Source: UMGS1668 sp035447605
GTDB lineage: Bacteria; Bacillota; Clostridia; Oscillospirales; Ruminococcaceae
Direction: 5' to 3'
Length of the DNA stretch: 64,000 nt
NCBI GenBank assembly: GCA_035447605.1
Contig: DAOTHJ010000004.1
Location: forward strand, 67,737 to 131,736
Below, one piece after another: positions 25,427 to 34,186 of this stretch (positions are counted from its first letter, which is position 1; every line of letters starts with the position of its first letter). The notes below the pieces were generated by a model. The model did no database searches, had not been told where the DNA came from, and was given only the letters and a program-made list of their open reading frames with translations. The position numbers and the translations under genes were made by a program.

Positions 25427-26104
25427 ATGAAGCGTTCCGAAATCAACGCGCGGATCCGCGAAGCCCTTGCGCTGACCGAAAGCCTCGGCTTTTGTCTGCC
25501 GCCGTTTGCCCGCTGGACTCCGGAGGACTGGGCGCGGAAAGGCCACGAATGCGACGAGATCCGCCGCCGGATGCTCGGCTGGGACGTCACCGATTACGGG
25601 CAGGGCGATTACGAGCACCTCGGGCTTCTGCTCTTCACGCTCCGCAACGGCGATAAGGCCGATCCCACCGGAAAGACCTACTGCGAAAAAATCCTGATCT
25701 CCAAAGAAGGGCAGGACAGCCCCGACCACTTTCATTGGGAAAAGACCGAGGACATCATCGTCCGCGGCGGCGGCAACCTGCGGATTCGGCTTTATAACGC
25801 CGACGAGACCGGCGGTCATGCCGACACGGACGTCGCCGTGAGCACGGACGGCACCCGGCGCGTGCTCAAAGCCGGAACCGTTCTCTGCCTGCATCCCGGA
25901 GAGAGCATCACGCTGACCCCAGGCCTCTACCACGAGTTTTGGGCGGATTCCGGGCACGGCCCCGTGCTGCTGGGCGAGGTCTCCAAAGTGAACGACGACC
26001 GCGGCGACAACCGCTTCTACGCACCGATCGGCCGCTTTCCGGCCGTCGAGGAGGACGTCCCCGCGGAATACCTGCTCTGCTTCGAGTATCCCGAGGCGAA
26101 ATAA
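25427..26104 (+). CDS. D-lyxose isomerase (cupin-type)
   Basis: A 225-residue cupin sugar isomerase converting D-lyxose to D-xylulose, with side activity on mannose/fructose in characterised members. Metal ligands are seen in 'SPDHFHWEKTEDII' (two His and Glu) and in 'GLYHEFW' (His). 'LGWDVTDYGQGDYEHLGL' is typical of the family, and length matches (about 225). The ATG at 25427 follows GGAGGTG. It stands between a broken DUF805 gene and a good terminator, with no kinase or transporter adjacent. Confidence 0.88.
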   Translation: MKRSEINARIREALALTESLGFCLPPFARWTPEDWARKGHECDEIRRRMLGWDVTDYGQGDYEHLGLLLFTLRNGDKADPTGKTYCEKILISKEGQDSPDHFHWEKTEDIIVRGGGNLRIRLYNADETGGHADTDVAVSTDGTRRVLKAGTVLCLHPGESITLTPGLYHEFWADSGHGPVLLGEVSKVNDDRGDNRFYAPIGRFPAVEEDVPAEYLLCFEYPEAK

Positions 26105-26112
26105 GTTCCATA

Positions 26113-26151
26113 AAAAAACGGGCTCCGGAATTCCGGGCGCCCGTTTTTTAT
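26113..26151 (+). terminator. Terminator after D-lyxose isomerase
   Basis: ACGGGC pairs with GCCCGT around an inner CCGGAATTCCGG palindrome, followed by TTTTTTATG. Confidence 0.85.
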
Positions 26152-26395
26152 GCGTATCAGGTCTTCCGGCATCGGTTTTTCCGGAACGGATTAAAAATTG
26201 CTGTCCTTTCTGCTCAATCCGAAGTATGAGCCGGTGAATTTCAAAATACCCGGCGCAAATTCTTCTTACAGGAAGAATGGCTCTTTTCTAACGGGAAAAA
26301 GGTTCTCCGGCATCGCCCGGGAATTATTGCCCTTTCATATGTTCGGAGTTTCAGAGCAGGCCGGCTCCAAAACGCCGGCGCAAACCTCTCCCATA
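26152..26395. other. Non-coding stretch
   Basis: The whole gap 26105-26444 carries only the two terminators; the middle has no gene or promoter that I can support. Confidence 0.5.
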
Positions 26396-26446
26396 AAAAT
26401 CCGCCTCCCCAACGAAGGAAGACTCTTTCGCGGGGAGGCGGATTTT
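26396..26446 (-). terminator. Terminator of the radical-SAM gene
   Basis: AAAATCCGCCTCCCC pairs with GGGGAGGCGGATTTT; the stem includes the stop codon region of the leftward gene and yields TTTTTATGG on its strand. Confidence 0.85.
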
Positions 26447-27353
26447 ATTTGATCCAATCCCTGCCTTGAACGACATTGTTTTTTGCAAAGTAGGAGTGGA
26501 TCGCGTTGAGGACGTTCCGTTTTTTGAGGCACCACTGCGGGGCGATCAGGTCCGATTCTCCACATTCCCCGGTCAGGCGGTGGATGACCATCTCCGGCGG
26601 AATCGCCCGTACGCACGCTGCAAGGGTACGGACGTACTCCTCCGGCGCCATCACCTCAAATTGGCCGGCCTCATAATCCGCCGCGAGATCCGTACCCCGC
26701 ATCACATGCAGCAGCTGGAACTTGATGCCGTCGGCGCCGCTCCGGCCGATATACGCCGCTGTCTCAAGCATCATCTCCGGCGTCTCGTCCGGCAGGCCAA
26801 GAATCATATGTGTGATGACCGTCAGGTTTGCGGCTTTGAGGCGGCGCACCGCGTCGTCATAGACCTCCAGAGGATAGCCCCTGCGGATATAAGCCGCCGT
26901 CGCCGGATGAATCGTCTGCAGGCCGAGTTCCACCCAGACCGGCTTGATTTTGTTGAGCTCTCCGAGCAGGGCGACCGTCTCCTCCGGCAGGCAGTCCGGC
27001 CTCGTTGCGACGGAAAGAATCAGAATATCGGGATGGGAAACGGCCTCGGTGAAGATCCGGCGCAGCTTCTCCAAGGGCGCATAGGTATTGGTATAACTCT
27101 GAAAATAGGCGATATAGCCCGGATTCTCCGCCTTGCCGGCAACCTGCGCCTTCGCGCGCTCAATCTGCGCGGCGATGTCGCCGGTATAGGGCTCGGCAAA
27201 GTCGCCGGAACCGCCGAGGCAGAAGATGCAGCCCCGTGTTCCGAGCGTGCCGTCCCGGTTCGGGCAGGTCATGCCGCCCTCCAGCGAAAGCTTCCACACC
27301 CGCCGGCCGTATTCTTTTTTGAGCTCGTCGCTCAGGGCCCGATACCAGTACAC
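26445..27353 (-). CDS. TIGR01212-family radical SAM protein (YhcC-like)
   Basis: A 302-residue radical SAM protein. The N-terminus has 'RRVWKLSLEGGMTCPNRDG' and the iron-sulfur motif in 'CPNRDGTLGTRGCIFC', the unusual long spacing typical of this family. 'VELGLQTIHPATAAYIRRGY' and 'THMILGLPDETPEMM' are the other hallmarks. Substrate unknown. The start is GTG at 27353 behind AGGGAGAG; the frame extends to 27434 without family similarity. It is monocistronic. Confidence 0.87.
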   Translation of the reverse strand: MYWYRALSDELKKEYGRRVWKLSLEGGMTCPNRDGTLGTRGCIFCLGGSGDFAEPYTGDIAAQIERAKAQVAGKAENPGYIAYFQSYTNTYAPLEKLRRIFTEAVSHPDILILSVATRPDCLPEETVALLGELNKIKPVWVELGLQTIHPATAAYIRRGYPLEVYDDAVRRLKAANLTVITHMILGLPDETPEMMLETAAYIGRSGADGIKFQLLHVMRGTDLAADYEAGQFEVMAPEEYVRTLAACVRAIPPEMVIHRLTGECGESDLIAPQWCLKKRNVLNAIHSYFAKNNVVQGRDWIK

Positions 27354-27663
27354 GGAATCTCTCCCTTCAAAAAATCTCCCGGGCGGCTTCCCGGCTGCTG
27401 AAAACCGAGGGCAATACCGTCCTGTCGTCGGCATATCCGCCAGTATTAAACGGGAAAAAAAGCACTTCGGCGTGAATCGATATCCGCATGAAATCCGCTC
27501 CCGGCCCCGGAAGAAAGCCGCCTTTCGGCCCGCAAAACCGGAGCGGCAGGCATCCCGTGGAAAGGTTTCTTTCGTTTTCGGCGGTAAAAATCCGCTCCGG
27601 ACGGCGTTTCTTCGTCTGAAACGGCGTTTCTTCCATTCCCGAAAAAAATATTATTGATTCTTC
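27354..27663. other. Non-coding stretch between divergent genes
   Basis: Contains no gene that I can support. The rightward promoter at 27664 lies at its end. Confidence 0.45.
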
Positions 27664-27692
27664 TTGACTTTAAAGCTTAAAAGTGCTAAACT
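27664..27692 (+). promoter_or_regulatory. Promoter for the YczE-like gene
   Basis: TTGACT (27664-27669), a 17-base spacer and TAAACT (27687-27692), 34 bases before the ATG. Confidence 0.7.
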
Positions 27693-27725
27693 GCCCTCAT
27701 TACATTCATGAAGGAGGCGGCGTTT

Positions 27726-28454
27726 ATGGAAAAGCCCGCTGTCAGTTCCAGATTCTTTTTGAGGCTTATGTTCTATCTCGCCGGATTGTTTTTGATCGCA
27801 TCCGGCATCGTTCTCTCGCTCAATTCCCGGTTCGGCATTTCGCCGGTCAGTTCTCTGCCGAAGATGCTCAATCGGATCAGCCTCGCCTACGACGCCCTGC
27901 CGGATCTTTCGCTTTCCGTCTGCCTGCCGCTGACCTTCTGCATCTATATCGTTTTGCAGATTTTAATTCTGCGGAAAGATTATAAATGGATCAACCTCTG
28001 CCAGATCATCTTTTCCTGGGCGATCGGATGGTTCGTCTCCGTCGCGCAGATCGTTTTCGGCTCGATCACGGCCGAAAGCATCCCCGGCCGCGCACTGATG
28101 CTCGCCGCGAGCATCGTGCTCATCGGAATCGGCGTGGCGTTTTACGTCGACGCAAAGCTGCTGCCGATGCCTGCGGAAGGGCTGGCGCTCGCCATCTCGC
28201 AGAAATCCGGCGGCCGCCTCAAGTTCCATAATGTGAAAGTCGCGGTGGACTGCTCCATCGTCGGGTCGGCCATTCTGGTGGGCATCCTGTTCCTCGGCGG
28301 ATTCTCCGGCTTCTGGAACACGGTAGTATTGGATGAAGGCATCATCCACATCGGCACCGTGCTCTCCGCCATGCTGGTCGGCAAGGTGGTCGGCGTCGCG
28401 CAGAAATTCGTCAAGCCGTTTATGGATAAGACCTGCTTCCCGCAGAAGGTGTGA
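27726..28454 (+). CDS. YczE/YitT-like membrane protein (DUF6198 type)
   Basis: A 242-residue protein with about five TM helices. Family features are 'RLMFYLAGLFLIASGIVLS', the 'SRFGISPVSSLPKML' loop and the C-terminal 'GTVLSAMLVGKVVGV'. Bacillus YczE affects lipopeptide production, but the biochemical role is unknown. AAGGAGG precedes the ATG at 27726. It has its own promoter. No terminator is clear; a repeat-bearing gap follows. Confidence 0.82.
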   Translation: MEKPAVSSRFFLRLMFYLAGLFLIASGIVLSLNSRFGISPVSSLPKMLNRISLAYDALPDLSLSVCLPLTFCIYIVLQILILRKDYKWINLCQIIFSWAIGWFVSVAQIVFGSITAESIPGRALMLAASIVLIGIGVAFYVDAKLLPMPAEGLALAISQKSGGRLKFHNVKVAVDCSIVGSAILVGILFLGGFSGFWNTVVLDEGIIHIGTVLSAMLVGKVVGVAQKFVKPFMDKTCFPQKV

Positions 28455-28601
28455 CGCTCCGGATGGGGAAAGCGTCCTCCGCCGCAAAAAAGGCATAGGC
28501 CATTGTTTTTGAATCAGCGCGCTCCGTTTTCCGGAAAAAAGGGAAGACGGGGCGTTTTTTTGAATTCCCATCTATGCCCGGAACCAAATTCTTATTTGAT
28601 C

Positions 28602-28950
28602 CCGGTACATGGCGCAGGGGGAACGGAAACCGGTCGCAGCATGTCCAAGACTTTTCTGCCGGACCGACCGCATAGGCAAAACCGGTTTCCCCCGATACAA
28701 AAGTTTCATGCAAAATCCGGCGTATCCTTTTAGCCCGGCCGCTGTGCCCTTCCGCAGAGTTTCGCCATCCGGAGCATCTTCACTTATCCCATCCCGGCAC
28801 GCGGCATAAGGCAGGGGAATGGGGATCGGCCGTATATGCCAAGTCGGTTTCCCCTTGATGCAAAAGTTTTATGGGAAAACCCGGCGCATCCTTTCGGTAC
28901 AGCCGCTACGCCCGGCCGCAGAGCTTCGCCATTTGGAGCATTTTTTTTGA
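28602..28950. repeat. Diverged tandem duplication that includes the malQ 3' end
   Basis: The 28455-28905 gap holds no gene. Segment 28664-28777 is a diverged copy of 28826-28942, and similarity extends left to 28602 and 28794. The right copy contains the last codons of malQ ('MLQMAKLCGRA' plus stop). On the same strand the left copy reads 'MLRMAKLCGRA' with the stop changed to CAG. By eye the copies share about three quarters of their bases. Confidence 0.75.
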
Positions 28951-30381
28951 GAGTTCCGGTGTCAGCATACCGGGCAAAAGCCGCCAGCGCCAGTTGCCGC
29001 CGAGGGTGGAGGGCGTGTTGATGCGGGCCTCGCTGCCGAGGGCGAGCCAGTCTTGCATCGGGATCACCGCCGTATCGGCGGCCGAGGCGAGGCAGGCGCG
29101 AAGGACCGCCTCCCGGAGAGATTCCCCCTCCGGCACGCCGAGATAGTCCCTTGCATAGGCGAGCGCCTCCGGGGAAAGCGCGCGCTCCCATCCCAGCAGC
29201 GTATCGTTGTCGTGCGTGCCGGGGTAGGCCACGCAGTTTGGCGGAAACCTGTGCGGCAGGTAGTCGCTCGGCTCCCGGGAATCAAAGGCGAACTGGATCA
29301 CCTTCATGCCCGGAAAACCGCTCTCTTCCAGTAGATCCCGGACGTCCTCCGTGAGAAAGCCGAGATCCTCGGCAATGACGAGAAACTCCCGCGGCAGCGC
29401 CTCTTTGATGGCCCGGATGAAATCCAACCCGGGGCCCTTCTCCCAGACGCCGTGCTCCGCGGTTTTTTCCTGCGCCGGCACGGAATAATAACCGGCAAAC
29501 CCGCGGAAATGGTCGATTCGGACCCCGTCGTAAAGCTCCGCGGCGGCCTGCATCCGGCGTTTCCACCAGGAAAATCCGGTTTTCTTATGATACTCCCACT
29601 CATACAGCGGATTGCCCCAGAGCTGCCCGGTCGGGGAAAAGGCATCCGGCGGCACGCCCGCCACCCGCGTCATGCGTCCGGCCCCGTCGGTCTCGAAGAG
29701 TTCCGGACGTGCCCAGAGCTCGGCGGAATCCGGCGAGACGTAGATCGGCAGGTCGCCGACGATGCGGATGCCGTTTTGTTTGGCGAAGGCGTGCAGGCCG
29801 TCCCACTGACGGCGAAACAGATACTGGAGCTTCTCCCAAAAAAGGATCTCCTCCGCGAGGCGTTCCTGCGCGGCGGCAAGAGCTTCCGGCTCCCGCGCCC
29901 GCAGCGGCTCCGGCCATTCGGCAAAGGCGCGCATGCCGTTCTCTTCCTTGATCGCCATAAAGAGGGCATACTCCGGGAGCCAGTCCTGCTGATCTTTCAC
30001 AAAGGCACGGAATCCCGGTTCCTCCTCCGGGATGCGTTCCGCCGCTTTTTTGAGCACGGCAAAACGGTGCTCGTAGAGGGCGGCGTAATCCACGCTGCCC
30101 GGGGAACGGCCAAATTCCTCATGCTCAAGCTCATCTCTCCGCAGCAGCCCCTCTTCGCAGAGCGTATCCAGATCGATGAAGTAGGGATTCCCGGCAAAGG
30201 CGGAGACGCTCTGGTAGGGGCTGTCCCCGTATCCGGTGGGGCCGAGCGGCAGAATCTGCCAGAGGTGCTGGCCGCTTTCCGCCAAAAAACGGACGAACTC
30301 CTTTGCCGCGGCGCCGGCCGTCCCGATTCCGTAGGGGGAGGGCAGGCTTGAAACCGGCAGCAGCACGCCGCAGGTTCGCAT
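28906..30381 (-). CDS. malQ: 4-alpha-glucanotransferase (amylomaltase)
   Basis: A 491-residue GH77 enzyme that transfers glucan segments between maltodextrins. It begins 'CGVLLPVSSLPSPYGIG' and has the family 'LPLGPTGYGDSPYQS'. The catalytic nucleophile Asp is in 'GVRIDHFRGFAGYY', the acid/base Glu in 'VIAEDLG', and the third carboxylate in 'GTHDNDTLLGW'. Length matches plant/bacterial types (about 500). The ATG at 30381 follows GAGAGGAGGG. It is monocistronic, with no phosphorylase or MalR adjacent. Its 3' end is duplicated downstream. Confidence 0.94.
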   Translation of the reverse strand: MRTCGVLLPVSSLPSPYGIGTAGAAAKEFVRFLAESGQHLWQILPLGPTGYGDSPYQSVSAFAGNPYFIDLDTLCEEGLLRRDELEHEEFGRSPGSVDYAALYEHRFAVLKKAAERIPEEEPGFRAFVKDQQDWLPEYALFMAIKEENGMRAFAEWPEPLRAREPEALAAAQERLAEEILFWEKLQYLFRRQWDGLHAFAKQNGIRIVGDLPIYVSPDSAELWARPELFETDGAGRMTRVAGVPPDAFSPTGQLWGNPLYEWEYHKKTGFSWWKRRMQAAAELYDGVRIDHFRGFAGYYSVPAQEKTAEHGVWEKGPGLDFIRAIKEALPREFLVIAEDLGFLTEDVRDLLEESGFPGMKVIQFAFDSREPSDYLPHRFPPNCVAYPGTHDNDTLLGWERALSPEALAYARDYLGVPEGESLREAVLRACLASAADTAVIPMQDWLALGSEARINTPSTLGGNWRWRLLPGMLTPELSKKMLQMAKLCGRA

Positions 30382-30484
30382 AAAAATCCCTCCTCTCGCC
30401 AAAATGAACTCCGTCCGAGTACGGAGAAGCCCGGAAACGGTGCCCGCGGATGCTCCCGACGCTGCATTTGCCCGAACTTTCTTC

Positions 30485-30512
30485 TTGAATTTTCGGCCCG
30501 GCCATGTATAAT
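30485..30512 (+). promoter_or_regulatory. Promoter of tRNA-Leu
   Basis: TTGAAT (30485-30490), a 16-base spacer and TATAAT (30507-30512), 10 bases before the tRNA. Confidence 0.8.
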
Positions 30513-30522
30513 AAAACTATGC

Positions 30523-30609
30523 GCCGGTATGATGGAATTGGCAGACGTGACGGACTCAAAATCCGTTGGCTTTAAAACCGTGTGGGTTCGAGTCCCACTA
30601 CCGGCACCA
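30523..30609 (+). tRNA. tRNA-Leu(CAA)
   Basis: 87 nt class II tRNA with a long variable arm and encoded CCA. The acceptor pairs GCCGGTA with TACCGGC. The anticodon stem is ACGGA/TCCGT around CTCAAAA, anticodon CAA. The T-arm is GTGGG-TTCGAGT-CCCAC. Confidence 0.95.
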
Positions 30610-30613
30610 TCAT

Positions 30614-30646
30614 CAGAGCCGTCAAATCGACGGCTCTGATTTTTTA
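30614..30646 (+). terminator. Terminator of tRNA-Leu
   Basis: TCAGAGCCGTC pairs with GACGGCTCTGA around a short loop, followed by TTTTTTATG. Confidence 0.9.
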
Positions 30647-30810
30647 TGATAACGGCCGCCTCCAGTGTGTCAGGTGACTATGATGTTTTTTCCATTTCCT
30701 TCGATTTCCCCACTCATGCCGCCGGAATCACCGCGGGCATGGTGAACGCCGGAACCTGTCTGCGGACATCCCGCTTTTTTCATGCCATCGGCAAGCGGGC
30801 CCCGGATTTA

Positions 30811-31602
30811 TTATATGGTCCGGCCGCTTCCTGCGGGCTCAACGATATAAAGATACCTGCTTGCACGGCCTTCTTCATAAAGGCGGTATCCCAACCTGTC
30901 TTCTTTGAGTTTGTTCTCGTACAGATCGGAATTTCCTTCCTTTATAAAATCCTCTCTGCGGTTTTCCAGAGCTGCTAAAGATTTTTTATACAAGAGTCTT
31001 TCATTTTTGCTGTACTCGATGGTTTTATAGGAAATTCCGTTCTTATTTAGAACATCGGCGATTGTTGTGTGGTCTCCGTGCAGTGCGCTCCGGTCTCCCG
31101 GATTTTCTTCAAACAGGTATTGAGAATAAAACAAATACATCCTGTTTCCCTGAAGGCCGGATAAATGGCGGAGCAATTTTTCCAAACCGCTGCTGAAATA
31201 CAGACTGTCGACGGATAATGTGACCGTCGGTTTCAGACGGTAGTCGGAAATCCGGTCGATGTCGCCGCAAAGATAGGTCCACGACCGATTTTGTTCCACA
31301 AGGTCGCCGCTCAGCCGATCCATGCCGATTCCCGAGCACCCGTATTTTTTTACAAGCAAATTCAGAATGCTTCCCGATCCGCACCCCAAATCCAGAAGGG
31401 TATCGTCCGGGGATAACGAAACCGAGTTAAAAATAAAATCGAGCTGTTCCTGATCCGTCATGTTGAACAGATAGATTCTGTAGCCATATACCTCTTCGCA
31501 ATAGTCAAGGTAGGCCCTGCTTTTCGACAGGCGGCCGATCTTATCGCTGAATTCGTCTTTCGCGCTTTCCGGCTTGTTTTGAGCCGGAGAATGCTCATCC
31601 AT
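30811..31602 (-). CDS. Class I SAM-dependent methyltransferase, substrate unknown
   Basis: A 263-residue protein. The SAM loop is 'DTLLDLGCGSGSILNLL', and motif II-like residues follow in 'GIGMDRLSGDL'. The C-terminal third has 'GDHTTIADVLNKNGI' and a Tyr/Lys-rich end. The set resembles small-molecule methyltransferases, but I cannot name a substrate. The start is ATG at 31602 behind GGAAGGAGG. The gene is clearly AT-richer than its neighbours, with many AAA, GAT and TTT codons, suggesting recent transfer. It is monocistronic. Confidence 0.8.
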   Translation of the reverse strand: MDEHSPAQNKPESAKDEFSDKIGRLSKSRAYLDYCEEVYGYRIYLFNMTDQEQLDFIFNSVSLSPDDTLLDLGCGSGSILNLLVKKYGCSGIGMDRLSGDLVEQNRSWTYLCGDIDRISDYRLKPTVTLSVDSLYFSSGLEKLLRHLSGLQGNRMYLFYSQYLFEENPGDRSALHGDHTTIADVLNKNGISYKTIEYSKNERLLYKKSLAALENRREDFIKEGNSDLYENKLKEDRLGYRLYEEGRASRYLYIVEPAGSGRTI

Positions 31603-31982
31603 CGGGATTCCTCCTTCCATCCACACGCTTAATCCTTCTCTTTTTTTAATTATATATAAGCCGTGGAAAATAGCAATCCAAAACGGCATCACACCTCATC
31701 CGGCGGTTCGATTTTTTTGGGTTTTTGCGAAAATACCGGAAGAAGGCCGCCCTCTCCTCCGTCAAATCGGGAGATCTTCCAAATTCACGAATGACGGCGG
31801 TCTTTGACCGACAGGCCCCGGGAGAAATCCCGGGATTTTTTATGCCAGCGGTTCGCCCCACACGGCACGCGGGGACCGCGTTTGGCCGAAGCCCGGGCCG
31901 GACACCGGAGACGGGCGTTTTTTCTCCTTATTCGGCGCCGCGGAAAGCACGCCAAACAGGCCGCAAATCCCGCGGGCGCGGC
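31603..31982. other. Non-coding stretch with an orphan terminator
   Basis: No gene that I can support. A terminator-like hairpin (CCCGGGA, GAAA, TCCCGGG, then ATTTTTTATG, 31814-31842) reads rightward although no rightward gene precedes it. A short untranslated RNA from 31690-31842 is possible but unsupported. Confidence 0.4.
31814..31842 (+). terminator. Orphan rightward terminator
   Basis: A GC stem CCCGGGA/TCCCGGG with a T-run, no upstream gene on this strand. Confidence 0.6.
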
Positions 31983-32011
31983 TTGTAAACTCCCGCCTGC
32001 CGAAGTATAAT
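31983..32011 (+). promoter_or_regulatory. Promoter upstream of the membrane LuxR gene
   Basis: TTGTAA (31983-31988), a 17-base spacer and TATAAT (32006-32011). The leader to the likely coding start is over 200 bases. Confidence 0.65.
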
Positions 32012-32458
32012 TGAGGTGTCAAATATCACCGTCCGGGCATCACCGGGGGACTTTGAGCCGGATACCCCGGGTGGATTCCGAGACGTGTCCGTCAGGAAGC
32101 CACTCCCGGGCGGAAAATTCCGGGCCGGGAAATCGCCTCTGAGGGAATCGATCTTTCTTCGCCTCCGTCTTTAAAAATCCGTTTTTTCTTCAGAGAGCGA
32201 AACAGCCTCTCCCGGAGGAACATTTTTAAAGACCGGAAGCCTGTTTTAACCCACACAAATCACCGCCGACGAGAAAGGGGGACCCTGCTTATCAAACTGA
32301 CTGCAACTGTCTGCCGCTGGACCGGATCCGTTCTCCGGCCCGATTCCGCTCTCGGCGTAAGCTCCATCCGCAGAGAGGCGCTGCCGTACTTTGCCGGATG
32401 GATTCTCATCCTCACCTGGCTTTATGTCTCCTTTCTTCCAAACGGCGCCGACTTTTTT

Positions 32459-33724
32459 TTGGAATCCGCCGGTTTTCCGGGCTACGAGCGCGCCTCCATC
32501 TACATCTGGCTGATCGTCTGCCCTTTGATTACGACGTTTGTCAAGGCCTCCCGGTATGTCCCCGCCACCGTTTTCAGCGTGGTGGCGGCGCTTATCTGCT
32601 TCATCGGCACAGCCTTCTTCTCGGCGGGGCCGACGTTTCTGCTGATCGCCCGCACCATCATCGCCGCGGCCGTGGGGCATATCTTCGCCGCCTGCGGGTA
32701 CGGTTTCTTTATGATCCTCAATAATGCGGAGAAATTCTTTTCGATGATCATCGGGATCTTTCTGCCCAAACTGATCATGCTGGTCTTTCCGTTTCTCGCG
32801 GAGAGCCTCCGGGGAATCTCCTTCTCTGGCTTCATCCTGCTCTGCTGCCTGCTCGGGATGCTGTTCTGCTCCGTATCCTTCTTCCGGGAACGCGCCCTGA
32901 TCCCGGAGGTGGGCAATCAACCCTTCCCCAAACCGGCGTGGTCGATCATGGCCATGGTGTTTCTGATTCTGGCGTTTAACGATGTGATCGTGCCGCTCCT
33001 GCTGCTTCAGATGAAAATCGCCCAGAATAAACCCCTGGAGATCTGGTATTTCTGCGGCATCGTCTTGGGGCTGCTGCTCGTTTTGCTCTTGCAAAAATAC
33101 CTGCAGCTCAACATCTGCCTGATGCTGAATCTCTCGCTTGCCTTCATGGCCGTCGGATTCGTGCTCTCCATGCCCGCGGAGACTTCCGACGTACTGCCCG
33201 GCATCTGCGCGGCGGACTTCGGCCTCGCCTACGCGGTCGGGATGGTCAACATCTATTATCTGGCAGGATTCATGAGCAAGAAATTCCGGAATATCACTTT
33301 TTACCGGGCCGGCATCGTCCTCTCCGCCGTCTATTATTTTCTCGCATTCTTCACCTTCCGCCTCTTTGAAAAGGCCCTGCCGGTCATGGTCGTCGGGGTG
33401 GTGTGTATCCTGATCGCCTTTTTCGCGCTCTCTCCGGTCTTTGTGAAACTGCTCTATTCCGGGGAATGGATCGACGACAGCTACCGCCCGGATGTGACGT
33501 TTGAAAGCCGCCTGCGGGCGCGCCTGAGGGAACTGAATCTCTCGCCCAAGGAGACGGAGGTCTGCGAACTGCTGCTGCGCGGCTATACCCTGCGCCAGAC
33601 CGCCGCCATGCTCGAGATCGCCTACTCCACAGCCAATACCTACTGCACCTCCCTCTACCGCAAACTCGGCATCAACAGCCGCACCGAACTGACACTGCTG
33701 TTTAAAGAATATATCGAAGCCTGA
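32459..33724 (+). CDS. Multi-TM protein with C-terminal LuxR HTH domain
   Basis: 421 residues from a TTG at 32459, but the coding frame clearly begins earlier. Upstream codons encode another TM helix ('YFAGWILILTWLYVSFLP'), and the frame is open back past 32222. No ATG, GTG or TTG occurs in that stretch; an AAAGGGGG box lies 9 bases before an ATC at 32291. About 12 TM helices span the first 350 residues, like an MFS-type fold. The last 65 residues form a LuxR HTH ('LSPKETEVCELLLRGYTL', 'SLYRKLGINSR'). Such proteins are common in gut Coriobacteria and Clostridia as putative membrane-bound regulators. A terminator follows. Confidence 0.82.
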   Translation: MESAGFPGYERASIYIWLIVCPLITTFVKASRYVPATVFSVVAALICFIGTAFFSAGPTFLLIARTIIAAAVGHIFAACGYGFFMILNNAEKFFSMIIGIFLPKLIMLVFPFLAESLRGISFSGFILLCCLLGMLFCSVSFFRERALIPEVGNQPFPKPAWSIMAMVFLILAFNDVIVPLLLLQMKIAQNKPLEIWYFCGIVLGLLLVLLLQKYLQLNICLMLNLSLAFMAVGFVLSMPAETSDVLPGICAADFGLAYAVGMVNIYYLAGFMSKKFRNITFYRAGIVLSAVYYFLAFFTFRLFEKALPVMVVGVVCILIAFFALSPVFVKLLYSGEWIDDSYRPDVTFESRLRARLRELNLSPKETEVCELLLRGYTLRQTAAMLEIAYSTANTYCTSLYRKLGINSRTELTLLFKEYIEA

Positions 33725-33740
33725 AGGGCCGTCACCCTAT

Positions 33741-33779
33741 AAAAAGGTGCCTCATTAGAACTAATGAGGCACCTTTTTT
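33741..33779 (+). terminator. Terminator after the membrane LuxR gene
   Basis: AAAAAGGTGCCTCATTAG and CTAATGAGGCACCTTTTTT form a perfect stem with an AA loop. Confidence 0.92.
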
Positions 33780-33877
33780 CTTTTCGGATGAACTAATGAA
33801 TTGTCCGAATCCCCTGCCGGGCCTCAAAATAAAGTTGCTTGGCAGCATGCCACGTCTTGGAGGAGGTGATCGGCGGA

Positions 33878-34186
33878 ATGTCCCTGTGGGAAAAGCTGAG
33901 AAGCCCGTTTGTCAAAAAGCGGGAACCTGTACCCGCGTCGGAGCGGGCCTCTCCGGAGGGCGTCCGTCCCGAGGAGGAGAGGATGACTGCGCTGACACAG
34001 CGGGAACGGGAGGTTTTTCGCCTGCTGGTGGAGGGCTACACCCTTCGGGAGACCGCGCAGCAGCTCGGCCTCAAATATTCCACGGTCAACACCCACATGA
34101 CGGGCATATACAGAAAGCTGGGAGTCAACTCCCGCGCGGAACTGATTATCCGGTACCGCGATTATGACAAGGAGGATGCAACATGA
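33878..34186 (+). CDS. Solo LuxR-type HTH protein
   Basis: A 102-residue protein consisting of a charged 40-residue head and one LuxR HTH ('LTQREREVFRLLVEGYTL', 'GIYRKLGVNSRAEL'). The HTH closely resembles that of the membrane LuxR protein just upstream, so one probably derived from the other. Without a sensor domain it may be a constitutive regulator or partner of the membrane protein. GGAGGTGATC, nearly the full complement of the 16S rRNA 3' end, precedes the ATG at 33878. It overlaps the next gene by ATGA. Confidence 0.85.
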   Translation: MSLWEKLRSPFVKKREPVPASERASPEGVRPEEERMTALTQREREVFRLLVEGYTLRETAQQLGLKYSTVNTHMTGIYRKLGVNSRAELIIRYRDYDKEDAT

